Shown here piece after piece: positions 21,034 to 33,100 of a DNA stretch of 64,000 bases. Source of the stretch: Dendrophyllia cribrosa (taxonomy: Eukaryota > Cnidaria > Anthozoa > Scleractinia > Dendrophylliidae); NCBI GenBank assembly GCA_024195265.1, contig JAJLRJ010000001.1, forward strand, positions 51,670,672 to 51,734,671, in the 5' to 3' direction. Position numbers and translations under genes: made by a program. The notes under the pieces were generated by a model. It searched no databases. It saw only the letters and a list, made by a program, of their open reading frames with translations, and was not told the origin of the DNA. The first letter of the stretch is position 1; each line of letters opens with the position of its first letter.

Positions 21034-21480
21034 ATGTCGGGAACGGTCGGTTATGTTCCATTAGAACAAGACTTCGCCGAGTGGTTAAACTGTAGTCGCC
21101 AAGTTTTTATCACATTGGTCGTTTTGTCAGCTTGCTTTTTCGTTTTTCTTACCCGATTCATCGGCTTGGTGTTGGATATGCATTATTCCCGCCAACAGCT
21201 GCAGTTTTCGTAAACAGACTATCCTAAAGGTATCCTAAAGATTTTTCACGTTGGTTGTATTCGCGGATGAACAAGCAATGGGATGGCATGTGGACATCTG
21301 CAAACACTTTCTTTCCTATTGTGGTTGCGTGAAAAGTTTCCAAGTGCCTGGCAAGCAGGGATATATTTGAGCCACTCGCAACAACTCGAAGTGCTCTCGG
21401 TTTATTGACTTTATTCGGCCTGTCAGATGTTGATCGTCATTGTCTACAGCATTATTACTACGTTTTATTGAGCTGCTGGG
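21034..21480 (+). pseudogene. decayed third member of the membrane-protein family
   Basis: ATG at 21034 opens MSGTVGYVPLEQDF..., and the first span TRFIGLVLDMHY aligns with [12 protein letters not shown] of the intact copies. A stop follows at 21213. Homology then resumes in another frame: ADEQAMGWHV (intact [10 protein letters not shown]), PGKQGYI then a stop, ATRNNSKCSRF (intact [13 protein letters not shown]). It fades after about 21480. Frameshifts and stops make it a pseudogene, older than the 4.6/16.7-kb pair. Confidence 0.65.
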
Positions 21481-21623
21481 AATAAGTTTGAATTTTTCGA
21501 AGTGTGATTTATTGTTGGGTAGATTGCTTTGTCTTGTGTTGGGCACATGTGGATGTTCAACCTCCCCGCTACGCCATTTTGAAATTGAAGAAGGCCGTAG
21601 AAATGCGTAGAGACGATGTTGAT

Positions 21624-22590
21624 ACACATTACAGCCATGATCCGTCACGCGTCACCAGTATTTTTGAAAATTTGAGGAGTTTTCAAGTTTACGCGTCGAT
21701 TTTGTAAATTCATTCCGAGTTTCGTAATTCCCGTGAGAATTTTACCGCAATTTCGGAAACAAAGACCAACAAAATATCATTTTATTTGAAATGTTACATA
21801 TCCGAACAATATTTAATAGGTTTTTTATGCGTGTAGTGAAGTTATTTTTCTTTTAACTCGTGACTTTCAAAGTGTTTTCCAGAGAGATATTCAGGCCCCT
21901 TCCACACGTATACGTATACGTATACGTTCGTAAACGTGTATTTTTTTATCTGAAACGCTCCCGTCCACACGAAGCCAGCCATCGTTTACGATTCGTTTTC
22001 ACCTGTCCACACGTAAACGCTAAAACGATACGTAAACACTTCACTGAGCATGCGTCAGACTGTCCGCCATATTGGATATCTGCTCTATTTTCTTTATTTG
22101 TGGACTGGGTCTGAATCTGACATCAGCGTTTACGAAAATATCCGTTTACGCTGTCCACACGTAAACGGGTAAACGGCGTTTTCGAAAATATCCACTTTGG
22201 AGAGCGTTTTCGAAAATTTTTTTTTTTTTTTTAATTTTTTTTTTTTTTATTTAAGTGTCAAAAGACCTTATAGCCTGGGTAAACCCATACTAATTTGGGG
22301 ACACATAAAAATATTAAAAAAAGTATAAAATATCTAAATATCTAAAGTATAAAATATCTAATTTTCTAATCCGTTTAGGGTGACCGTTTTCATCGTTTAC
22401 GTGTGGACGGGAGGCCTAAACGCATAAAAAAATATGAGTTTACGAACGTAAACGTATACGTGTGGACGGGGCCTCAAGGTTTCATTCAAATCTCGGACAT
22501 TACAAAGAAATATTCAAATGTTCATTTTCGTCTTGTGGATTGCTGGTCACGCGTGACGGAGCATGGCTGTAAGTGTCATTTTAGTCATTG
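21624..22590. repeat. outer inverted repeat pair around a MITE
   Basis: 'acattacagccatgatccgt' with 'cacgcgtcaccag' at about 21635-21660 is mirrored at about 22545-22575 ('ctggtcacgcgtgacggagc', 'atggctgtaagtg'). The pair encloses the MITE at 21893-22474, giving a nested arrangement. Confidence 0.55.
21893..22474. mobile_element. MITE with 'aggcccc-tccacacgtatacg' termini
   Basis: The left AGGCCCCTTCCACACGTATA and right 'tacgtgtggacggggcct' are inverted. Further internal copies of 'gtccacacgtaaacg' occur in both directions. A long T/A low-complexity run lies at 22217-22255. It is 582 bp with no transposase, and the superfamily is unassigned (hAT- or PIF-like ends). Confidence 0.7.
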
Positions 22591-22859
22591 TGGAGAATCT
22601 TTTTTATCTCTTTATGCTGATGTTCGGTTACAGGGCTCGAGGGCACGGAAAAGAGATTTTACAGATTTCAAGTCTCGAAGAATATCGCTAACTCAGACCA
22701 TAATTAGTTTCCTTTTTTTCATAATTAGTTTCCTGATCTCCATTTCATTTTGTAATTTTTAGTTAGAGTTCAGCCTCCTTAAAGTGACAACAACCCTTCT
22801 TTTTTATCACAAGTATGACTATCGATTTTATATCAAGTGAATAATTGGGTAGTGTAATA

Positions 22860-23010
22860 CAGCGGAATCCCGATTTTTCGAACCTCGCGAATATTCGAAC
22901 CAAAACTCGTTTTCGTTGGATCAGTCAATGCCACCTTCGATTTTTCGAACTCCCGATTTTTAAACCCAATTTCCGTTTCCCTTGGAGGTTAGAAAAATCG
23001 GATTCCACTG
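22860..23010. mobile_element. 151-bp pogo-like MITE, TA target site
   Basis: TA|CAGCGGAATCCCGATTTTTC ... AAAAATCGGATTCCACTG|TA. The ends are inverted and the interior is AT-rich with 'ttcgaac' repeats. Confidence 0.7.
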
Positions 23011-23159
23011 TATTTTTTTTATTTGAGTTGACGTCACATGCATTAGCATATTGGGGATAAAAAGCTCGACAACTCACAGACGCAACATTCAAATGAAGAA
23101 ATATTCCACAACTCAATTATTCACTTGATGAAGAATTGATATTTGTGATAGAAAAGGGT

Positions 23160-23385
23160 TATAAATTGTAGGTACTTTAATGCGGACTCCAAAGGGACAG
23201 TCCCAACTGTCCGCATTTTTGAAGTGTGACCTGTATTATAGAGGTAGGAATTGTATGACTTTTGAATTCTTTGGGACCAAGAGAACTGTCCGTAGTAGAG
23301 AGGTGTCCATATTACAGAGGTGTCCGTACATGTATTACTGACAGAGGTGTCCGTAAGGAGCGGTTCGACTGTATCTGCTGTGTGT
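23160..23385. repeat. pogo/Tigger-like fragment
   Basis: Repeated 'agaggtgtccgta' motifs ending 'ggttcgactgta'. Matches the window start (90-480) in inverse orientation. Confidence 0.6.
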
Positions 23386-23389
23386 CTTG

Positions 23390-24548
23390 AGTTAATGGGA
23401 TTTTAGTTTGTTTTTACGAGGTCAGAGTAACAAGAATGTTTGCAGTGGCGAGAATTAGTAACATTATTCCTTTGCTTTATATGACAGTCTAAAGATGATA
23501 CGATAACTGGCGTGGAACTATTAGCCCATATCCCATACTTTGTGGCTGTCGCTCCAAAGGAAACTTAATCACAACAATAATGGGTACTACATAATCAGAA
23601 GACACTTCATACCATGTTATATGACGACATAAAGAGCCATGTCACGTGTACTCAAGATTCGCCACTTCGATTGATTGCTTTATCGGCCGGATTTGCAAGA
23701 ACTGTGTTTAGTGTTTTGGGCTTTCAACGGGTGGAAAAATCAAATCGGCCCAAATGCCTAGGGGTACGTTCCTTTGCCCTCTATTAGTGGGCATTGAGTT
23801 CCTATGATGTCCTGGATAATAAACCGCTTCTGGCTCGTTGATCGGTTCCTAAAACGCCAAACATTCCCAAGAGAAAAAAAAGAGACTATATGAGGTCAAG
23901 AATTAATCACTGAAAATGTAAATACTATTAAATTTATCATTGAAATGTTTTTGTTTTTTGTTTTTGTTTTGTGATACTGGTATAATATCTATCCCATCTC
24001 AAACCTGCCTATCTTCCTTCATCACTGTGCAAAAACGAAAAGGAGTTCCTCTGAGGTCCTTTGTAGTTCGTGACCATGTTGCGACAAGATGCGAAGAATT
24101 TCCAAAGAACTCCGATTCTGATTTTGCCCCCGAGATTAGCCTAACAAAAATATGTAAGGGACTAAAAGATAGCCAGCGAAAGCGACTGGAACTTCAGGAA
24201 CATGCAAATTTAATGGCGGCCGTGCAAATGCGAAAAGTACGGCCGAAAAAAAAAAACGTTTTCCCGTGTTCGGATTGAAAAACGGTTTGGACAGGTTATT
24301 AAATACATTATTTCCTTCCAAAAAATGTACAAAAATGACATTTAAAAATTGATCGAACTGGCACTTTAAGGTAACGTAGTGATATGTAGCCCTCGTTTTC
24401 CTTTTGTCCTCTTATCTGATTATATTGAATGTACCCCGCCAATAAATAGTTACCTGCATGTTACGTGATTAGTGAGTTGGTTATGTGCAGCCGGGAATAT
24501 TACGGACTGTAGGGAAATATCAGCCCGCTCTCCCCTGGGACAATCAAT
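23390..24548. other. intergenic, no supportable gene
   Basis: A 112-codon frame at 23940-24278 has ordinary composition in its second half but no recognisable motif, and it begins in low-complexity sequence. I do not call it. Confidence 0.4.
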
Positions 24549-24731
24549 AGACCTTATTCATAAATGGCGACCGATTTATTTTTTAGTTTATATTAATGTT
24601 AATTAGCTCTCTTGGCCTTGTTAGCATGTACAAAATTCAAAAGAATTTTCCCTCTAAAATAAAGCAAACGGGGTAATTAACTTAAGTACAAAAGAAAAAT
24701 AAATCGGTCGCAATTTTCGAATAAGGTCTAT
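24549..24731. mobile_element. MITE with 'atagaccttattc' ends
   Basis: Left 'atagaccttattcataaatg' and right 'aattttcgaataaggtctat' are inverted, and 'cgaccgatttattttt' is also mirrored. 183 bp, no ORF. The termini resemble those of the foldbacks at 37748-38291 (AATAGACC). Confidence 0.75.
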
Positions 24732-25604
24732 CCCGAGCCCAACTTTTCAGGCAGTAGGTAATTGGCGGGGTTTATTTAATAAAAACACCTGAGAGAACAA
24801 AAGAAAACGAGCCACTGGTTATTTGGGTACCAGTGTAAATAAACAGGTCATTGATCGCTAAACTCTTCAACCCTTATTTTACTGCTTTCACAACTATGCT
24901 CAGCCGTCGCTACTCAACTCAGATTTAAACCAATTAATAATCGAGTGCTTTTACTAGAAACGACTTTATCGCTAATACATTGTTTGATGCAGCAATAAGG
25001 TATGAAAGGTTTTTACCTGTTAGATATTTAGTCTATTTTACTTGTTAAGTAATTGCATATCCACTACATTAGGGCAATGGAAATGGAACTCCATTTTCAG
25101 CTAACGATCGAACTCACAGAAGATGTTTGAGAGATACTTTGAAAATATTTACAATATTGATGTTTGGAATTCGCCGCGGCGCTAGTCAGATAAGGGAGAA
25201 TTGAAACGTCAAAAGAATATAATGCAAGAAAGGCATACTGTAAATGAAAATTAAACTGGACTGGACTTCTAAAACGAGGACTAGCAAAATGGGTTAGACT
25301 TTCTCTTTACTAAAAAGGATCATCTATATAAAGAACTTCTCTAATGATCTAATAATCATAAGTACCAAAAGTGTTTAACTTAACATGACATTTCCCAACA
25401 GTAACAAACAAAGAACATACTACAATGATGCTAAGAGCCAGTAACATATGGTCGTTTTGCAAGTCTGGAATTTATAAGTCCTTTCCAGAAGGATCAAAAG
25501 TTGGTTCGGTTACGTTTAAGTGTGGTGTGCTTGCCGTAATTTATCTCTTCGTCCACAATGGTCGAAACGTTTATCACAACATGAGTTGTAGCCAGTTTAT
25601 GGAT

Positions 25605-26411
25605 GAGTCAATTCTAGCAGTGCCCATCCCCCCCCCCCCCCCCCCACCCCCGGGCGAACCCCCGGGCATTTGCATTTTTAAAAAAAAATGGTAAATTCCC
25701 ACAGTGGGGACAAGTAAGCTGTTCAAATTCCCCGCGGTCGGGCCAAAAAAAAAAGGTAAATGCCGCACCCCCGGGTTCATACAGCTCAAGTTTTAATAAT
25801 ATTTGTCTTGTAGCTAGAGCCAGTGAACAGACTAGAGTAAAAATGAGGCTTATTAAAAAATATATTCATCCGTTTTCATCTATTAAATCATGCAGTACAA
25901 GTTTTAATGTTGTTAATAAAACTATAGTACGGTATAGAAGGGAAACGGCTTTTGGTTCGAGTTATACGGAAGTTCGAGAAACCGAGGGTTCAAGAAATCG
26001 AAGTTTCACTGTAGTTCGAACGGCTATCAATTCAAGAAGCGGCTACAGACGTATGCATCTTCTTAAATTCGTTTGCCTTTGAAATGAAAACATTTACGAA
26101 AAAATTTAAATTAAAAAGAAACAAAAACGGTCAAACATAAATTAAAAAATGTCTACAAGCTTTTCTAGCCCTTGCTGGACCAGCCATTCTCCGACAAACT
26201 CCTCGTTATTGCCAATAAAAGTCCTTGAAGGATGCCATGTTTGAAGAGTTGTCAAACTGCGAGGCCGAAGCCATGTGGCTGTCAAATTCCCGGGGTAAAT
26301 GACGGGTGTGCTAATACCCGCCCCCCGGGCCAAGATAAAAAAATGCCCCACCCCCGGGATAGCAACATGTGTAAATGGCCCGGGGGGGATGGGCACTGCT
26401 GGAATTGACTC
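25605..26411. mobile_element. element with C-rich inverted ends
   Basis: Left 'gagtcaattctagcagtgcc' plus 'catccccccc' (from 25605) is mirrored at the right end ('ggggatgggcactgctgg', 'aattgactc', to 26411). Inside are 'cccccgggc' motifs facing both ways. It is 807 bp with no transposase. The proline/glycine-rich ORFs over it are artefacts. Between 24732 and 25604 no gene is seen. Confidence 0.6.
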
Positions 26412-26639
26412 GGTTAGTTTAGTCTAACCGAAATATCGGGCATATATTATTAAAAGAAATCGAACGAATTTGCTGTCTGATCAACCTTGCATGTTAAAGC
26501 TTTTTTATTTAGTTCATTGCTGATCCTGATCTGCTCAAAGATCCAGCTACATTTTGCTACTGTTTGTTCAAGTGGCCCTTGCAGTTTTACAGAAGTTTTT
26601 GATAAGCCCCCTGTTTATTAAGCCCTCCCACACCCCACT

Positions 26640-27110
26640 TCCACTCCCCCCTTCCCCCCCCCCCCCCCCCCCTCTCCCCCCACAAAACCACGGAAGACAC
26701 AGCCACTAAGGTCGGGTTGGAATCGCATTATTTTCTTGATCTCAGCACTTCCAACTTCCAATTTCATATGGACATTTTCAACACTTTCTTACCAAGTTCT
26801 GTTTTCAGTATGTCAATGATAGTTTTTTACTTACATGTCGCATTGTACGTTCCTGGAACAACAAGTTCATCTTCAAGTTTTAAATAAGCCCCCTCCCCTG
26901 ACTCGTCCCCAGTCGTCTCTCAATTAACGAGAGGAACGCGAGGTGTGATGGGAAGGAGGAAAGAGGGGAGACACCCCCTTCGGTCGCGCTTCTCTCGTCC
27001 GCGTCTATCCCCCACGCGCGTTTCCCGCGTCTTGCCCTCCCTATTAAGCCCCCCCTCCCCCCCTTCCCCCTCGAAGGCCTGAAAATAGATAAGCCCCTTG
27101 GAGCTTATAG
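26640..27110. repeat. C-rich low-complexity tracts
   Basis: Runs of C/T around 26643-26690 and 27040-27075, interspersed with 'aagcccc' repeats ('ataagcccc', 'attaagccc'). These look like a degenerate repeat rather than coding sequence. Confidence 0.6.
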
Positions 27111-27662
27111 AGCGTTAACGGACGGTTTTGATCATTAAATGACTTAACGCAAAAGATTCAAAAGACACCAACGACAGAACACAACAGCCAACCAACAATA
27201 GAAATACCCCGAGTTTCTGACGCGCGGGAAACGATTGAATTTTGCATGACATCGCACGGAGAAACCGTCTTCGCTCTGATGCAAATCCCTTCCAAAATGA
27301 CACACAGGTAAATCGTTTTGCTATTATTGCGGTCGACGAGAGGAGACCGCGAGTCTAATTTTGTGTTTAGCGAAAAAATTTGAGATTTTTCTCTGTTTAT
27401 CCAATTACCATTATCCAATTATCCAATTACCTCGCTTTCAAATTTGGCAGCCTCGTTTTCACGTAAGATAATGCGGTGACTCGCGGATCGAAGTATCGAT
27501 TTGCTTGCGTGATTAAGTTCAACATCTGCCGCCATATTTCTATCCTTTTATCAGTGAATAACCGGTTAACTGAAAACGCGCGTCAGCCATTTAAATACTT
27601 CCGAAAACTCGCCCATGAAGTATTGCACGTGGTAATGCTCTGCGAAGAACTTCAACATCTGA

Positions 27663-28290
27663 CGCCATACTGCAATTATCAGTTGAGTAATGCACGAGCG
27701 AAGTTTGGTAAGAAAGTTTTGCCGTCAAAACTACATTGTTGTCAAGGGTAACTTGCTACATTTGCAACATTTACTTAATTGTCTGTTCTGGACGTTTTCA
27801 ATGAAAAATGTTATTTTGGCGCTTTTGAAACTGAAAATACAGACGTTTTGGGACTTTTGTCCCTTCATCAGTGAATAGCCGTTAATAGAAAACTATTAGT
27901 CAGCTATTTAAATAGTTCCAAATGTCGCAATATCGCAACATTACAGCGCGCGCGGAAAAAGTCTAAATAAAACTGAAGTCAATGTTCGTGCCGTGCGCTT
28001 GGAGTGTTTGGTATTTGAAAATCGCTCGCTCTGCTGGTCTTTCCGTAGTATTTTTCACTCACGGACAGTTGTGTTCTCGACGTTATCAGTAACAAAATGC
28101 GCGAAATAACTGATGACGTCCGTGACAGTCAATTAATTAATTAATTAATTAATTGGAAACGTAACAGGTTAATTGGAAACGTAACACAATTAATTCGACT
28201 TGACTTGACTTGACAACAACGTAGTTTTAACGGCAAAACTTTCTCACGAAACTTCGTAAGTGAGTGGCAACTGATAATCCGTTGTAGTAG
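27663..28290. repeat. inverted pair of about 90 bp
   Basis: 27663-27750 ('attatcagttgagtaatg', 'aagaaagttttgccgtcaaa') recurs inverted at about 28200-28290. An (aatt)n run lies at 28131-28155. No gene is visible from 26412 to 29260. Confidence 0.65.
28131..28155. repeat. (AATT)n microsatellite
   Basis: Uninterrupted aattaatt... run. Confidence 0.9.
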
Positions 28291-29262
28291 CTTAGCGTTC
28301 AAGTTGAATTCTACGCTGGTTGGCTGGGTGAGTTGAATTAACGGAACCTCCAGGCAATCACCCCCTCTATTCCCATGGCTCCTACACAAAAGTAGTCACG
28401 CAAAAAGTCATGCAACATGCCCTTGTACCCCCTCTCTAACCATTTCTCCTTTCCAGGCCAAAACAGGGCTAACTTGTAGTCTAAAGTGTACAACCATTCA
28501 CTTGATAAGGGGGAAGGGGGGATAGTTTCTGTGGAGCACCCAACTGTTACTCCTCTAACAAAAAAAGACTTCCCTTCGAACGCACTTATAATCCCTGATT
28601 ACTACTAGTATAGCTATAAAAAGCTCGGGTTCCTAGTGGTCACGGTCTAAGATTAAACCAAAGAAACAGACTACTTGCACCAATAGGTTATGTGTATTGG
28701 CCCCTTGAACCCCAAGAAAACACGAGAGAAAAAGTCCCAGAAAAGAAAAGATCGTAAAATTAGGTTAATGACAAATTGTAATTTGATTATAAATGATCTC
28801 TAAAGTGAGAAACACTTTTATTTATATATCCTTATTCTTGTTTAGCATTCTCGTCTCCAAAGCCGCTTGGCCTTCTTTTAAAACCGTCGGAGACTGAGAC
28901 TGTTTTTACACGCTTAGAATTTTTGGTACACTTTTAAAACGTTTGGTGAATTGACAGTGTATTGGCAATATATTAAACTTAAAACAGCGAAAACGACAAC
29001 CTTAACTTTTAAGTACTTTGCTTAACTTTTGCAAATTTCTCCGGTTTGACCGCGGTTAAAGTTTCTGTTTCTACAAACTTGACTGTGATGTTGCGTCGGT
29101 GGGGGAGTGAAACATCAGATACCACGCAGCTCTTAACAACCTAACAACCTCTATTTTCATTGCACCTAGGTATCGCGCAGCTCTATTGTTTACAGGGTCC
29201 ATTGTTGTGTTGTTTGTTCTGTTGTTTTGAAACAACGGTGAAAATTTGAATTTATCTGAACT

Positions 29263-29410
29263 GAGTCGATAAGGTAAATGGGCCACCGTAAAAAGGATTA
29301 AAAAGGCTGACGTTTCGATCGCTAGTCCTTGGTCAGAGCGAACGAAGGGCTAGCGCTCGAAACACTAGCTTTTGTATTTGTTTCGCTGGCCAATTTACCT
29401 TATCAACGTA
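29263..29410. repeat. Penelope-like terminal repeat fragment (inverted)
   Basis: 'gtcgataaggtaaa', 'ccaccgtaaaa' and 'gctgacgtttcgatcgctag' on the left face 'gaacgaagggctagcgctcg' and 'aatttaccttatc' on the right. They match the ends of the Penelope-like element at 49078-50938. The upstream 'tgcgtcggtgggggagtgaa' (29092) also matches 49110-49130. Confidence 0.65.
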
Positions 29411-30119
29411 GTTAATAAATCCAAATGTTCATGTTTTCCACTAGGCCGTGGGGGTATTTGCCATTTTGGTTGCGTTTATAAAACAATTAGGACTGAATAG
29501 AAATGACCTGGTGAATCAGAATACAAATTAAAATTTACACAACAACTGACTTTTTGAAAATTTGCCTCTTTAGTGAGTCACCCTAGTTACCCAACAAAAA
29601 TGATTAATTTTTTGACACAAGCTAACAAAATGTGAAAGTGTAAACAGCACTACACTAGAAAGGAAACGAGCTTGGAACATAATTTTTAGTACATTTTAAC
29701 TCCATTTTCGATGCAAACAACAAACGACTAATGCGTTTTGAACAACAAAGTTGAACAATAAATCACTGACAGAATATTAAATAATCTAAAGTGATTCCTT
29801 TATTATTCAAATTCTGACTTGTTAAGTGTCATTCATTCAAGCGAAAAATAGACGCCCAGTGAAGGGCATAAATTAGAATATGCTTTGTTTAAAATCGCTC
29901 TCTCTCTCTCTCTTCTCGAACAGACGTGTAATTTTTTTAGAGTGAGTTCTCTTGTGAAGATAGTCACCAAAAGGGCTTCGAAAATGATTTCTGTTCTCTT
30001 TTTTTCTGTTGAGTTTTAGTGGTTCAAGGCTTTATAGTCGCAATTACCGTTGAAATTGTTTTGAAAGCCCGGCGGCTGGCAGGAATCGGTTACCATTTTG
30101 TTAATCCAGTTGTGCCGCA

Positions 30120-33100
30120 ATGGAGCCTGAATTAACAAGCGACGACGATGAATCTGGAGGAGAAGAAACTAGGGCCAAAACTAACGTCGACGAAGAGGGC
30201 TTTACCCAGCTTGACCACATCAAAATTTGCATCAGTTTTGGCGGTGTAGCGATGCTTCTTCATTCGCTCTACACAGTCGTTCTATCCGGCTCGCAGGATA
30301 TCTTGGCAGGGACTCTGATTCCCACCACAACGATCCTCGCGTCGCACGTAGCTACGATGGTAGTTGTGACTTCGTTCTTTCCATGGTGCATGCAACAAAT
30401 TCCCTACTTTTGGCGCACGTTGATGGTGTTTGTGGCCATGGCTTCTGGGACTCTAGTTCTGATCACAGTAAAGAGCGTTTACGTGAAGATCATCGGAGTG
30501 TCGCTAAACGCACTCGCCCATGGCTTGGGGGAAATTTCATTTCTGGCACTGAGCGCTTTTTATGGGAAGTTCTCCGTTACCTCCTTCGCGGCAGGGAGTG
30601 GGGCTGGAATTTTACTCGGGCCAATTTATTACACAGGTAAGCAGAAAAAAGACATTATGTGGCAATAATCTCCTCATATAATTTCACCTTTGAGAATAAT
30701 ATCAGTGGTCTCAAATGCAGTAAGCGGTATATTGTATTAGTCATAATACATACGTTTATATTTGATCGAAAATAGCCTTCAAACAGGTTATTTTATCAAG
30801 TAATAAACTATTAACATAGAGCGATACTTTTTTCCACCTTTTCATGATCGTCTAAAGTACTACTATTTTAGTTCATGAAAATAATAAAATTTTGATAAAT
30901 TAATGATTTTGCAAAGAGTGTTTTTTTTTCAGTTTAGCTGCAATCAACCAGGTCATTAATGTTTAGCTGCAATCAACCAGGTCATTTCTCATGACTGTAA
31001 AGAGGCAAGAGAAAATAGATCATTTTCTCTTGACAGAGGTTATTCAGCAAAAGCGAAAATTTGGTTTTATCAACCGATAAGGTAAATTAGCCACCGTAAA
31101 ACCTTTGTAACATATGATATATATTTTTTATCGTATGCATGAAAAAGTAGACGTTTCTAAAATAATAATAATAATTTACATTTGTATCGCGCCAAACCAG
31201 TTCAATAGTTATCCGTGGCGCCAGCTCTCGCTCGAAACGCGTCAGCTTTTGAATCTTTTTACGGTGGTCAGTTAACCTCATTAACACAGTTGATGAAATA
31301 AAATTTTCATGTTTCCTTCAGCACTATGCCAAAGGCTGACAGACCTCCCTCTCGTGGCGAAAATATTATAAGAGGCATAACAGGCGTTTGATTATTATGA
31401 GAGTGATGAAAGCGCAATAAAAGCCTCTGACAGCCAGGGTAACGCAGCGCCATAGTTTCTTTAGAAACTAATCCTATATTCAGAGGAAAGTTGTGAAATA
31501 TGGCTGGGTATTTTTATAAGACTGTTTTATTTTTTCGAGCCTTTAACAATCTAGAGAGAGATTGATTGCTTCCCCTTGAGTAAACCTTAAAATATTCTTG
31601 TTTACTTTTTGGTGAACAAGACAGGTTACAAGTGAAATAGATATCCTATTTTTTTTTCTGATCCGATGTAGTTGCTAAGTCAGTCATCTACTCCGTGTAT
31701 TGTTTTCTTGTCTTGCTTTATTCACGAGTAGCTGTTTTCACTTTATGAAAGCGAACATTTGAATAAGCATAAATAAGCATAAAAGTAAACAACGAGACAC
31801 CGTATTGTTCATCATAGACCAACTGAGTGTTTTCAACTGATGGAAATTATCTAGTTGTCTTTCTCTTCATTTAAATGTTTTTGTATATGTACACATCTTT
31901 AAATTTATACGTAATTTATATCGTGGCTTACATGGAAAACTGGCTCTGATTTTAGTTATTTTTTCGTTTGTGTTTCCGTATTCGAAAATCATGTAAATTG
32001 ATGATAATCAATGCCATACATGAGAATACAAATAAAACTGAAAACATCCTCTTATCCTTCGCTACCTTTTTCTAAGCTTGATTTTTTAACGTCGTTTTTA
32101 TAATCTTTACACTCTTTCTCGTTTAGAACCAGGTAACTTCGCAAGGCCTCTGGCAAATCTTTCATCAAAATTTATTCACGAAATTACCCGCCATAGCGCG
32201 CGAATAAGCGAGGGACCTAGCTATTATTAGCAGAAGATATAAATAGTCCCTTATTCTTATGCAATGTTTCGTTCACTAGCATAAGGCAACCATAAGCATA
32301 AGCATTTATTCTTGTGCATATGTCGAACTAGGGTGACTGCCAGGGGCTTTTCTCGTGCTCTCATTCCTTATATTATAGGCAGTGTACAGGTCTCTTGTGT
32401 CTCTTATATTTTCGCCGCTCGTTGCCGGCATTCGGCCGGCCCTAGTCTCCTACGCAGCCGTTATTAGGGCTCGTCACGCAACGCTCCTTGCGTGACGAGC
32501 CTTAATAACGGCTGCGTAGGAGACTAGGGCCGGCCCCGACTTCGCCCCAAAGCGTCTCGCGGGAAAACCTCTGTGCCGGGTAATGTCGGGCGCGTTTTCA
32601 TTGGACATAACATAGGGAACCCACGCATTTATTTAGAATGAACATAGAATATTATAAATTAAAAAGTTATAAATGGACTTACGTGATGTTGTGTTTCAAT
32701 CCAAATGTGCTGTTGAATGACCGGTGTTGAATAACTGAAATCAGCTTATGCCGGGTTTTTTAGCAGCCACGTTACGGTCCGATCAAACCCGATGATACGA
32801 TTTCGAAACGATCGTGTCTAGACCGTAACGTGGCTGCTATAAATCCCGGCATAAGTTGATTTCAGTTATTCAACACCGGTCATTCAACAGCACATTTGGA
32901 TTGAAACACGACATCACGTAAGTCCATTTATAACTTTTTAATTTATAATATTCTATGTTCATTCTAAATATTAAAACGCGTGGGTTCGCTGTGGACATAA
33001 GCGCTGCTATGCTTCCGCTTATGCTTATGTCGCGAGTGAAAACCAGGCGTAAATCTATCTTTCTAGACGATTTTTTTTTAAAGACGCACTGTATTACACT

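Noticed and set aside
23940..24278. 112-codon ORF on +
   Set aside because: Starts in low-complexity sequence, and no motif, splice site or homologous copy could be identified.
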